Notes under the pieces: model-generated
The model's database searches: none
Told to the model about the DNA's origin: nothing
The model's input: only the letters and a program-made list of their open reading frames with translations
Part shown: positions 33,712-41,784 of the stretch, one piece after another
How the letters are laid out: every line of letters starts with the position of its first letter
Numbering within the stretch: position 1 is the first letter of the stretch
Position numbers and translations under genes: made by a program
NCBI GenBank assembly: GCA_031180665.1
Contig: JAPSLP010000002.1
Span: 1 to 64,000, forward strand
Reading direction: 5' to 3'
Origin: Cupriavidus sp.
GTDB taxonomy: Bacteria > Pseudomonadota > Gammaproteobacteria > Burkholderiales > Burkholderiaceae
DNA length: 64,000 nt

Positions 33712-34497
33712 ATGTTCGGAAAGAGCGAGAATCGCGACGACTACCAGCATATCGACCGCCCGCTCGGCGGCATGGCTCGCGAGCTGCCCGATCGGTTCTA
33801 CATCGACTATCACTCGCACCCGCGGGGCCAGCTGATCTATGCCTATTCCGGGGCGATTCTGGTGACCACGGAATTGGGATCCTGGGTGGTTCCCCCGCAG
33901 CGGGCGGTCTGGGTGCCCTGCAATGTCCGGCATGCGATGAAGGCGTGCGGCGACGTGGAAATGCGTACCGTCTATGTCCGGGAGGACGCCGTCCCCGCCG
34001 AGCTGACGACGTGTTGCGTGGTGGCGGTGCCGCCGCTGCTGCGCGAGTTGATCTCGGCGGCGGTGAGCATGCCGCTCGATTATCGGGAGGAAGGCCGCGA
34101 CGGTCTGGTCGCCAGGCTGCTGTTGCATGAAATGCGGCCGCTCTCGGTCGTGCCGCTCCATCTGCCGATGCCCCGCGATGCACGCCTGGCCCGCATTTGC
34201 GCCCGCATCGTCGCCGAGCCGTCCGACGAGACGTCGGTCGAGGAATGGAGCCGCTCCGTTGGCGCCAGCGAACGCACGATCATCCGGTTGTTTCCTGAGG
34301 AGACTGGCCTCACCTTCAGCCGCTGGAAACAACAGGCCAGGCTGATGGCCGCCGTGCGGCTGCTGGCCGAAGGCAAGCCGATCACCGACATCGCGCTCGA
34401 ACTTGGATACGAGAGCCCCAGCGCGTTCAGCGCCATGTTCCGTCGCGCCCTGGGCATGACGCCGACCGAGTACTTTCAGGATAGGGCACCGCGTTAG
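33712..34497 (+). CDS. AraC-family regulator (cupin N-domain, NimR-like)
   Basis: 261 residues. The N-terminal cupin-type sensor reads DYHSHPRGQLIYAYSGAILV and VVPPQRAVWVPCNVRHAM. The C-terminal AraC helices read VEEWSRSVGASERTIIRLF and ITDIALELGYESPSAFSAMFRRALGMTP in outline. This layout is that of NimR/YeaM-like regulators. First gene on the plus strand before RidA, the PurA-like gene, the flavoprotein and an MFS gene, and divergent from the formamidase-like hydrolase; it probably controls both directions. Confidence 0.9.
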   Translation: MFGKSENRDDYQHIDRPLGGMARELPDRFYIDYHSHPRGQLIYAYSGAILVTTELGSWVVPPQRAVWVPCNVRHAMKACGDVEMRTVYVREDAVPAELTTCCVVAVPPLLRELISAAVSMPLDYREEGRDGLVARLLLHEMRPLSVVPLHLPMPRDARLARICARIVAEPSDETSVEEWSRSVGASERTIIRLFPEETGLTFSRWKQQARLMAAVRLLAEGKPITDIALELGYESPSAFSAMFRRALGMTPTEYFQDRAPR

Positions 34498-34644
34498 CAG
34501 CGCACAGGCGCGCAATCTGGCGTCCGCGCGACAACGCATGGCCTCGCCGCAAGGGACAGGGTCCCGGCGCGCGAGGCACAGTGAGATGGCGACACTGCCG
34601 TGCAAGGCGCCGGCAGCGCGTCGCCATCGCTCACGAGGAAGCTC

Positions 34645-35115
34645 ATGCCAGTCATCGACCGCATCCGGGAGGCGGGAATCGTCCTGCCCTCGCTCGAAGT
34701 GCCACCCGCGCTGTTTGTCCCCTATACCCTGCACCGTGGGGTCCTGACGGTCTCCGGCCAATTGCCAATGGTTGGCGGCAAGGCATTTGTGACGGGCCGT
34801 GTCCCTGACGACGTGTCGCTCGACACAGCCCGCGAAGCCGCGCGGCTTTGCGTGGCCAACGTACTGGGCTGGGTCGCGGCCGCCACCGGCGGCGATCTGG
34901 AGCGGGTTCAGCGCGTGCTTCGCATAGGCGGCTTCGTGGCTACCTCAGCGGGCTTCCACGATGCCCCTGCCGTGGTCAACGCCGCGTCGGAGCTGATCAA
35001 CTTCGTCTTCGGCGACAAGGGCAAGCACGCGCGCATTGCGATCGGTGTCGCCAGCCTGCCATTTTGCGCTCCGGTCGAGATCGAGGCCACGTTCGCGCTG
35101 GCCGTCGATGCATGA
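34645..35115 (+). CDS. RidA/YjgF-family protein lacking the catalytic arginine
   Basis: 156 residues from the ATG at 34645, with GAGGAAG upstream. The fold follows YjgF_YER057c-like_1 proteins: GVLTVSGQLPMVGGK, AREAARLCVANVLGWVAAATGGDLERV and a C-terminal VEIEATFAL. Where enamine/imine deaminases have Arg before LP (ARLP), this one has VASLP, so canonical imine deaminase chemistry is unlikely. Ends in an ATGA overlap with the PurA-like gene, so the two products are made together. Confidence 0.88.
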   Translation: MPVIDRIREAGIVLPSLEVPPALFVPYTLHRGVLTVSGQLPMVGGKAFVTGRVPDDVSLDTAREAARLCVANVLGWVAAATGGDLERVQRVLRIGGFVATSAGFHDAPAVVNAASELINFVFGDKGKHARIAIGVASLPFCAPVEIEATFALAVDA

Positions 35116-36476
35116 CGATGGCATCCCGCACCGGATATGCCGACGTGCTGGTCGGCCTGCAATACGGGGACGAAGGAAAGGCAAGAATCGTCGACCATCT
35201 CGCCGGCGACTATGACGTCATCGCGCGCTTCAACGGCGGCGCCAATGCGGGCCACACGATCGATGCCCCCGGCGGCGCACTTCGCCTGCGACAGGTTCCC
35301 TCCGGCGTCCTGCACCCGTCGCTGTCGCTCTACATCGGATCGGGATGCGCGATCGGCCTGGCCGACCTGGCCGACGAGATCGCCATGCTGGCCTCGCGCG
35401 GCATCTCATTGCACGGGCGCCTGATCGTCAGCGACCGCTGCCCGCTGGTCCAACCGGCACATGTGGCGCGCGATCGGGACGAGGGCGGCGGCATCGGGAC
35501 CACGGGGAACGGCATCGGCCCTTGCTACGCCGACCACGCCACACGCATGCGCGGCGGCATGCGTGTCGCATTCCAGCTGCGCGACCTGGTCGCGGACAGC
35601 GAAGCGGTGTTCCGCCAACTGAGCAAGCCGGACACCCGGGCCGGCACGGACGCCGGCATGGTCACCAATACCTCGGCAATCGCACGTATGCGCGCAGCGT
35701 GGCGGACCGTACGCGGCTTCGTCACCGCCGAGCCGGACCACCTGCTCCGGCGCGTCGAGGGCGGTGCGCGCGTGCTGTTCGAGGGCGCCCAATCCGTGTT
35801 GCTCGACTTGACGCACGGCGAACAGCCGTGGGTGACCTCCAGCCATACCGTGCCGGCCCATGCATATGTCGGCGGCGACCTGCCGTGCAAATACCACCGC
35901 AAGACCATCGGCGTCGCCAAGGCCATCGTCTCGCGCGTTGGCGCCGGACCGTTCCCGTCGGAGCTTGGCGGCACGCGCTCGGCGCAATACTGCGCGACGG
36001 CGGCCGCGGACCGTGGTGCCCGGGATCGCGAGGCCGCCCACCATGAGCCGGCTCGTCTGCTTGCCAGCGACGACGCCTTCGACATCGGCAGCGCCCTGCG
36101 CGTGCTGACCGACGAGTACGGCACCGTGACCGGCCGGCCGCGTCGCATTGGACTGCTCGATGTCGCACAACTGCGAATGACCATGCGCCAGCATGGCATC
36201 GATGAGTGGTTCCTGAACAAATGCGACTGCCTGGCATGGTTCGCCGACACACCGCGCCAGGCCATCCCGCTGTTCGATGGTGCCCCTCATGGCACAGCCG
36301 AGCCCGCCGTCCGCGAGTTTGCCGCGTTTCGTTTCGACACGTTGCCCAAAGGCCGTGAAGACCCGCTGCCACCGCAGCTCGACGCGCTGCTGCATTGGCT
36401 GGAAGACGCCGTCGCTTGCCGCCTTCTTGGCATCGGCCTCGGTCCGGCACGCGACCAGCTGCGCATTCTGTACTGA
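35112..36476 (+). CDS. adenylosuccinate-synthetase-like enzyme (divergent PurA paralogue)
   Basis: 454 residues, slightly longer than housekeeping PurA (~430). Recognisable PurA blocks in order: GLQYGDEGKARIVDHL (Asp20; canonical is GDEGKGKIVD), NGGANAGHT (His48), IGTTGNGIGPCYADH (canonical IGTTGRGIGP), FEGAQSVLLDLTHGEQPWVTSS, VGAGPFPSELGG, the aspartate-loop region GTVTGRPRRIGLLD and a late KCDCLAWF in place of KLDVLDG. The catalytic Asp and His are kept, but the GTP-base and substrate loops differ. Likely reaction: GTP-dependent ligation of aspartate or another amine to an oxo-heterocycle. In an accessory operon with RidA, a PNPOx-like protein and an MFS gene, without purB, a role outside purine synthesis is more likely. 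Confidence 0.85.
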   Translation: MTMASRTGYADVLVGLQYGDEGKARIVDHLAGDYDVIARFNGGANAGHTIDAPGGALRLRQVPSGVLHPSLSLYIGSGCAIGLADLADEIAMLASRGISLHGRLIVSDRCPLVQPAHVARDRDEGGGIGTTGNGIGPCYADHATRMRGGMRVAFQLRDLVADSEAVFRQLSKPDTRAGTDAGMVTNTSAIARMRAAWRTVRGFVTAEPDHLLRRVEGGARVLFEGAQSVLLDLTHGEQPWVTSSHTVPAHAYVGGDLPCKYHRKTIGVAKAIVSRVGAGPFPSELGGTRSAQYCATAAADRGARDREAAHHEPARLLASDDAFDIGSALRVLTDEYGTVTGRPRRIGLLDVAQLRMTMRQHGIDEWFLNKCDCLAWFADTPRQAIPLFDGAPHGTAEPAVREFAAFRFDTLPKGREDPLPPQLDALLHWLEDAVACRLLGIGLGPARDQLRILY

Positions 36477-36507
36477 ATTCCCCCAACCTCTCGATCCGAG
36501 TGCAAAC

Positions 36508-37122
36508 ATGACGCCCGCCTACTTGACCAACGACATGCGAAGAACCGACCTGGCCTGGTCCGACTGGCCCGCCATCGAAGCCTTCTTGAAGGACGAACTG
36601 ATTTGCCGGGTTGCCGTCCACGACACCCCCTTCCCTTACGTGACGGCGCAGAGCTTCACCTTCACCGGCGATGCCTTCCTGATCCATAGCTCCCGCTACG
36701 GCAAACTGGCTTCGGCGATCCGTGCCAACCCTCACGTGACCATCGAGGTCGACCGCCCGGTGGCATTGCTCAAGGCACCCAAAGGCCAGAACACCAGCCT
36801 CGAGTACTACAGCGTCATCGCGAGATGCGTCGCCACCTTGCGCGACCGGACCGACGAAATACGGGCGCATCAGTACGTAGCGCTCGACAAGTTCCGGCCC
36901 GAGAAGGACTACACGCCAATCGAGGACGGGGCCGCAAACCAGATCGTGGCGTACTGCTGTGAGGTCCGCTCGCTGTCGGCCAAGAAGCGGATTCTCGCGG
37001 ACGGACAATATTCGCCGCCCGGCCAGCCCCGGGCGCCGTACTTGCGCTATCCGTTTCCGGCCGGCGCGACGCTGTCGGCGCTGCCCGAGGAAGCCTTCGA
37101 TCCGCAGCGCTTCTCCCGCTGA
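36508..37122 (+). CDS. pyridoxamine-phosphate-oxidase-fold flavoprotein (NimA-like)
   Basis: 204 residues from the ATG at 36508 (a second ATG at 36535 is possible). Split-barrel FMN-binding fold: LKDELICRVAVHDTPFPYVTAQ, then FLIHSSRYGKLASAIRANPHVTIEVDRP in outline (key parts IHSSRYGKL and HVTIEVD), SVIARCVATL and VRSLSAKKRI. This order matches PF12900-type proteins such as the nitroimidazole reductase NimA. A flavin-dependent reduction or binding role is inferred. Sits 31 bp after the PurA-like gene, same strand. Confidence 0.82.
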   Translation: MTPAYLTNDMRRTDLAWSDWPAIEAFLKDELICRVAVHDTPFPYVTAQSFTFTGDAFLIHSSRYGKLASAIRANPHVTIEVDRPVALLKAPKGQNTSLEYYSVIARCVATLRDRTDEIRAHQYVALDKFRPEKDYTPIEDGAANQIVAYCCEVRSLSAKKRILADGQYSPPGQPRAPYLRYPFPAGATLSALPEEAFDPQRFSR

Positions 37123-37436
37123 GGCCTGCCACCTTCTCACTCTGATCGCTCTCACCTGGCCCGCTTCGATGGGCCGCCAGGCGTGGCCAGCCTGCTCGAT
37201 GTCCTGGCGGCCACGTATTCCGCAGTGTCTTGTGTTTGCGCGCATCGCTCCATCGCGCGATGGTCAGCCGCATTCGCCACGCCGACCGAACCTGTTGGCG
37301 CCATGGCGACAGCCCTTGGCATCCCTACGCGGGCCCCGCCTGCCATCCCGCGCGACAGTAGCGAACGACATGCCGCACGGCCATGTTGCACACCGCCGCT
37401 CCGCACGGAGACGGCCACGACAAGACAGGAGACAAC
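37123..37436 (+). other. intergenic space before MFS gene
   Basis: About 314 bp between the flavoprotein and MFS genes. Short frames exist on both strands (e.g. 37183-37440 plus), but none shows a family motif or a convincing ribosome-binding site. An AGGAG lies at the end, serving the MFS start at 37437. No clear terminator or operator was found. Confidence 0.6.
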
Positions 37437-38813
37437 ATGAGAGTGACACCGATCGAGCTGATGCGCGTGCGCGTCGGCGACCGCCTTGAACGCTTGCCCA
37501 TCTGCGGCTACCACCGCTGTCTGTTCGCCGTCATTGCGATGGCGTTCTTCTTCGACAATCTCGATCTCGCCATGATGACGTATCTGCTGGGGTCAATCCG
37601 CACCGAGTTTGGGCTGACCAGCGCGCAGGCGGGGATGCTCGGCAGCGCCAGCTTTGTCGGCATGGCAGTCGGCGCCCTTGGCTCTGGCATGCTGGCGGAC
37701 CGCTTCGGGCGCAAGCCGGTCTTCCAGGTCAGCATGATTGTCTGGGGCGTGGGCAGTTTTCTGTGCTCGACGGCAAACGACCCCGTCACCCTCGGCCTGT
37801 ACCGGCTGCTGCTGGGCATTGGCATGGGCATGGAACTGCCGCTGGCGCAGACGCTGTTGTCGGAATTCATTCCGGCGCGCCAGCGCGGCAAGTATCTGGC
37901 GCTGATGGATGGCAACTGGCCGATCGCCTTCATCTGCGCAGGACTGATGTCCTACTATGTCCTCTCGGCATACGACTGGCGCACCATGTTCATGCTCGGC
38001 GCCGTGCCCGCACTATTTCTCTTCGTGGTCCGTCGCTACGTACCGGAATCGCCGCGCTGGCTGGAGTCCAAGGGACGACACGAGGAGGCGGCACGCATTG
38101 TCGACGGCATCGAATCCACGGTGATGCGCCGCCTGAAGCTGACTTCGCTGCCCGAAGCCACCGCCACGGTGACGACCGCCGATGCGCAGACCTTCGGCGT
38201 AAAGGTGCTGTGGTCTGCCGAGTACCGCAATCGGACGATGACGGTGTGGGGACTATGGTTCTTCGCCTTGCTGGGCTTCTACGGGCTGAATACCTGGATC
38301 GGGGCGCTGCTGCAGCAGAGCGGCATGGGCGTCACCAAGTCGGTGCTCTATACCGTCTACATTTCCATCGGCGGCATTCCCGGCTTCCTGTTCGCCGCCT
38401 GGGCGGTCGAGCGATGGGGCAGGAAGCCGGCATGCGTGGCGACCCTGGTGGGCGGCGCCGTGGCCGCGTTTCTCTACGGCCGGGTCGCGGGCATGCATGC
38501 GGAACCGGCCGCGCTGTTTCTATCCGGCGGCATGATGCAGTTCTTCATGTTCGGCATGTGGGCGGTGCTCTACACCTACACCCCCGAGCTTTACCCGACA
38601 AGGGCGCGCGCCACAGGATGCGGCATGGCTTCCACGGTGGGCCGGGTCGGCTCCCTGATCGGGCCCTCGCTGGTTGGACTGGTACTGCCGCTTGCGGGCC
38701 AGTCCGGCGTGTTCGCGCTGGGCGCCGCCTGCTTTCTGGCGGCCGCGTGGATCGTCTACCGGTTCGGCATCGAGACACGGGGCGAAGCGCTGGAGTCCAT
38801 TTCGGCGAGCTGA
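37437..38813 (+). CDS. MFS transporter (sugar/aromatic acid:H+ symporter type)
   Basis: 458 residues from the ATG at 37437, with AGGAG upstream. MFS motifs: GMLADRFGRKPVFQ between helices 2 and 3, PESPRWLESKGRHEEA before the central loop, and YTPELYPTRARATGCGMAS in the second half, as in AAHS/SV2-like importers of aromatic or carboxylic acids. Last gene of the AraC/RidA/PurA-like group and the probable importer of its substrate. Confidence 0.9.
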   Translation: MRVTPIELMRVRVGDRLERLPICGYHRCLFAVIAMAFFFDNLDLAMMTYLLGSIRTEFGLTSAQAGMLGSASFVGMAVGALGSGMLADRFGRKPVFQVSMIVWGVGSFLCSTANDPVTLGLYRLLLGIGMGMELPLAQTLLSEFIPARQRGKYLALMDGNWPIAFICAGLMSYYVLSAYDWRTMFMLGAVPALFLFVVRRYVPESPRWLESKGRHEEAARIVDGIESTVMRRLKLTSLPEATATVTTADAQTFGVKVLWSAEYRNRTMTVWGLWFFALLGFYGLNTWIGALLQQSGMGVTKSVLYTVYISIGGIPGFLFAAWAVERWGRKPACVATLVGGAVAAFLYGRVAGMHAEPAALFLSGGMMQFFMFGMWAVLYTYTPELYPTRARATGCGMASTVGRVGSLIGPSLVGLVLPLAGQSGVFALGAACFLAAAWIVYRFGIETRGEALESISAS

Positions 38814-38876
38814 CCGCCTTCTGCCTGGACAATCCGCCGCACCGGACCCAGGCGGCCCAAGCTGCCTGAGCGGGCG

Positions 38877-39733
38877 TTACGCTGTCGCTTCGATCATCGC
38901 CAAGACGGCAGCCGCCAGCTCGCTTTGCGCATCGCCGAGCCGATCCAGCGCATCGAAATGGTGCCCGCCAGTCTGCACGACGATGCGGACCGGCACGCCG
39001 CGCTGTCGAAGCAGCGCGGCATACTCGTCCTGCTGGCGGTGATACTCCGCCGATTCGTCGCCACCGACGGTGAGGATCATCGGCAGCGTGGCCGTCGGCG
39101 GATGGCGCATCGGACTGTAAGCGGCGACATCCGTCTCGGTCAGTCCGATCACGCGATTGAGATAGCACAGCCGGATCGGCTCCAGATCGTAGAGCCCGCT
39201 GATCGAGCATCCGCCCTTGAGCACGTCGGCGGGCAGGCCCAGATCCTCCCACTGGGTGCCGGCCAGCATGCCGACCAGCTGGCCACCTGCCGAATGGCCG
39301 GATACAAAGATGCGATTGGCATCGAAGCCCAGCACTCTCGCGTTCCGGTGCAACCACACCACGGCACTCCGGTTGTCGCGCACGATCCCGGCCATCGTCG
39401 CCTGCGGTGCGAGCCGGTAGTTGAGCATCGCCACATCGATGCCCCGCGCAAGATACGGCGCGGCCAGATGGCTGGAATCGGACTTGTCCAGTGCCTGCCA
39501 ATAACCGCCGTGAATGAAGATCAGCAGCGGCCGGGCCCGCCGGCAGCGAAGTAGTCCAGTGTCTGCTTCGGATCGCTGCCATAGGCGAGGTGTTCGTCGA
39601 CCGCATGGGCTTGGCGGAAGGCCGCGGCATCCGACGCCCAGCGGGCGAGGATGGCCGGGTGCTGCGGCACCGCGGCCCGGTTGTTGTACTGCTTGTCCAG
39701 GGATTCCTGATCCAGGTTGCGAAACACGGGCAT
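38877..39733 (-). pseudogene. frameshifted copy of the kynurenine-formamidase-like hydrolase
   Basis: Paralogue of the hydrolase at 32710-33570, same strand. The first ~70 codons (from the ATG at 39731-39733, MPVFRNLDQESLDKQY) end at a premature TGA at 39521-39523. The rest (PLLIFIHGGYWQALDKSD onward through GHSAGG, GGDES and GGHHFDAL) continues in another frame. Alignment with the intact copy places a net loss of four bases near 39536-39548, between TLDYFAA and ARPLL. All catalytic motifs survive in the second frame, so the break is recent or a sequencing error. Confidence 0.85.
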
Positions 39734-39784
39734 GGAGCGAGCCTCCGTTCTGTCGGCCGGGGATGACGACGTCCCTGGACGATA

Positions 39785-40405
39785 TCAGGTTGTGGAGCGC
39801 CGCTCTTCCCCGACGATCCGCTGCACCAGATCGCATACCGTTGGCACCAATGTCTCCAGCCGGGCCGGTCCCGCTCCCTCGATCCGCTCCAGCACCAGTT
39901 CGTGCACGGCGCCGACCAGAGCCAGTGCGCTCTCGTAGGGAAGGCGCTGTCGGCGCCGCTGGTCGGTGCCGACGGTGCGTTGGATGAATTCGGCCAGTTC
40001 GCGGTGAATCTGCCGGCGCACCGCCAGGCCGGGGCCGCCGAGGCTGAGAATCTCGATGAACAGCGTGCGCAGCAGCGCGGGGTTGCCCGCCATATAGCCG
40101 AGATAGGCGCGCATGGCGCCTTCCACCTGCGCGGTCCACGGCTGGCGCGGGTCGATCGCGTCGCGCAGCACCTGCAGGGCATGCCGGCTGGCGCTGACGT
40201 ACAGCGCCATCAGGCAATCGGCCTTGGAATCGAAATGCTCGTAGAAGGTGCGGCGCGAGACGTTGGCCTCGGCGACGATATCGGCAATGGTGACTTCGCC
40301 ATAGCCTTTGCGCGCGACGGCGCCGGCCATGCCTTCGAGCAGGCGGCGTCGATGTTCGCTGCGGTCCGGCGCGGTGCCGGCGGTCAGGATGGCTGGTGCG
40401 TGCAT
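39785..40405 (-). CDS. TetR-family transcriptional regulator
   Basis: 206 residues from the ATG at 40403-40405; the longer frame from 40474 would overlap the operators. HTH: LEGMAGAVARKGYGEVTIADIVAEANVSRRTFYEHFDSKADCL in outline (key parts VTIADIVAEANV and RRTFYEHFDSK). Divergent from a PF10118-type hydrolase, with two identical-arm palindromes between, so this is very probably the repressor of that gene and of itself. Confidence 0.92.
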   Translation of the reverse strand: MHAPAILTAGTAPDRSEHRRRLLEGMAGAVARKGYGEVTIADIVAEANVSRRTFYEHFDSKADCLMALYVSASRHALQVLRDAIDPRQPWTAQVEGAMRAYLGYMAGNPALLRTLFIEILSLGGPGLAVRRQIHRELAEFIQRTVGTDQRRRQRLPYESALALVGAVHELVLERIEGAGPARLETLVPTVCDLVQRIVGEERRSTT

Positions 40406-40443
40406 GGGCGGCTCGTCATGGGTCGCTCGTGATTCGCCGCCAT

Positions 40444-40494
40444 GGTACTTGACAGTACCGAGCCACGCCATCATGATCGGTACTCCGCAGTACC
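40444..40494. promoter_or_regulatory. two GGTACT-N4-AGTACC operators
   Basis: Two perfect 16-bp inverted repeats, GGTACTTGACAGTACC (40444-40459) and GGTACTCCGCAGTACC (40479-40494), centres 35 bp apart, in the 119-bp gap between the TetR gene and the divergent hydrolase gene. The first contains TTGACA-like sequence, so bound repressor could cover a -35 element. The partner protein is inferred from position. Confidence 0.8.
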
Positions 40495-40524
40495 AGCCAG
40501 CCCATGCACCCCGGGGAGACCACC

Positions 40525-41343
40525 GTGACGCATCTCGTCGTTCGCCGCCTGCTCGTCGATATGGAAGCGCCGATCCCCCGGCATTGGTGCGCGGGCGATC
40601 CGTTCCGCACCGCGTTCCTCAATGCGCTGTCGATGAGCTTTCCGGTCGGCGAGCAGTTCTTTATCGATGCGGTGCGCAATGGGCTGAAGGCGCTGCCGCC
40701 CGAGCGGCAGGACGAGTTCCGCGCCCAGGTGCAGGGCTTCGTCGGCCAGGAAGCCACGCACCGCCGCCTGCACGGCCTCTACAACGAGCATCTGCGCAGG
40801 CAGGGGCTGGTCAATGCCTGGGAGGTCCGATCGACGGAACGACTGAAGCAACTGGAAGGAGTCGACCCGCGCCATCCGCTGGCGATCACGGCGGCATTCG
40901 AACACTTCACCGCGATCTTTGCCGACTGGATGCTGCGCAACGCGGACCTGCTCGGCGAGCAGGATCCGCGTCTGGCGACGCTATGGCTGTGGCACAGCGC
41001 CGAGGAAACCGAGCATCGCAACACCGCCTTCGACCTTTACCAGGCGCTGGGCGGCTCCCACGCATGGCGCATCACCTGGTTCCGCCGCATCAGCATCACC
41101 TTCCTGGGCGATGCGCTGCGCCAGACCGTCGACAACCTGCGCCGCGACGGCACGCTGTGGCAATGGCGTACCTGGGCCGGCGCGATGCGATTCCTGTTCG
41201 GCAAGCGAGGGCTGATCCGGCAGACCTTCGGCGCGTGGCGCGACTACTTCCGCCGCGATTTCCATCCGGCCGACCACGACGCCAGCGCTTCGGCGCAATG
41301 GCTGGAAGCCCACCGGGACAAGTACGTGCCGGTAGGCTCCTGA
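40525..41343 (+). CDS. PF10118-type 'metal-dependent hydrolase'
   Basis: 272 residues if started at GTG 40525, which has GGGGAG eight bases upstream; an ATG at 40504 has no such site and lies just after an operator. The all-helical protein carries paired carboxylate/His motifs QEATHRRLH and HSAEETEHRNTAFDLY, resembling a ferritin-like di-metal site, and the family start VRRLLVDMEAPIPRHW. Family members are called metal-dependent hydrolases but have little biochemistry. Controlled presumably by the divergent TetR. Confidence 0.85.
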   Translation: MTHLVVRRLLVDMEAPIPRHWCAGDPFRTAFLNALSMSFPVGEQFFIDAVRNGLKALPPERQDEFRAQVQGFVGQEATHRRLHGLYNEHLRRQGLVNAWEVRSTERLKQLEGVDPRHPLAITAAFEHFTAIFADWMLRNADLLGEQDPRLATLWLWHSAEETEHRNTAFDLYQALGGSHAWRITWFRRISITFLGDALRQTVDNLRRDGTLWQWRTWAGAMRFLFGKRGLIRQTFGAWRDYFRRDFHPADHDASASAQWLEAHRDKYVPVGS

Positions 41344-41386
41344 ACCCGGCAAAGCCCACGCAGGCACTGACGCCTGCGCTGATCCC

Positions 41387-41527
41387 TCACCAATACGAGA
41401 ACACCAGCAGCGCGATCAGCACGATCGCGATGAACACCCACAGCATCGGGCGCGCGATCAGATGGCGGCCGCGGGTCGACGCGCGGGCGGCCTCGGCATT
41501 GGTGCCGTACTCGTCTTCTTTCGGCAT
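41387..41527 (-). CDS. small single-span membrane protein
   Basis: A 46-residue frame from the ATG at 41525-41527: a polar N-terminus (MPKEDEYGTNAEAARASTRG) and one hydrophobic C-terminal helix (PMLWVFIAIVLIALLVFSYW). The composition is that of a small inner-membrane protein rather than chance coding. No family recognised and the ribosome-binding site is weak. It converges on the hydrolase gene. Confidence 0.55.
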   Translation of the reverse strand: MPKEDEYGTNAEAARASTRGRHLIARPMLWVFIAIVLIALLVFSYW

Positions 41528-41784
41528 GGCAGTGACTCGATGAGCTTGAAGTCCTGCTGCTGACGCACGGATCGTGCCGGGTGCAACAGCGCCGCTCGCT
41601 GCGGCGCGCCATGCCGTGGCGCGTGCAATTTTGACAAGCGCATCGCCGCCTTGCCTGCGATCCGTGCGATCACCGTGCACACCGTCCCCATCCCGCCACC
41701 CGCTCGGCTATGCTTCGGTGGCCGGTTCCGCTGAGCCAGCGTCCGGCACGCGCTCCACCAAGACCAACAAAGCAAGGAGACCCG

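Noticed and set aside
35112..36476. PurZ-type (aminoadenine-genome) synthetase
   Set aside because: As I recall, PurZ proteins replace the catalytic Asp of the GDEGK motif; here the Asp is kept, and no other phage or Z-genome genes are nearby.
37183..37440. 85-codon plus-strand frame before the MFS gene
   Set aside because: No motif or ribosome-binding site; its end overlaps the real MFS start.
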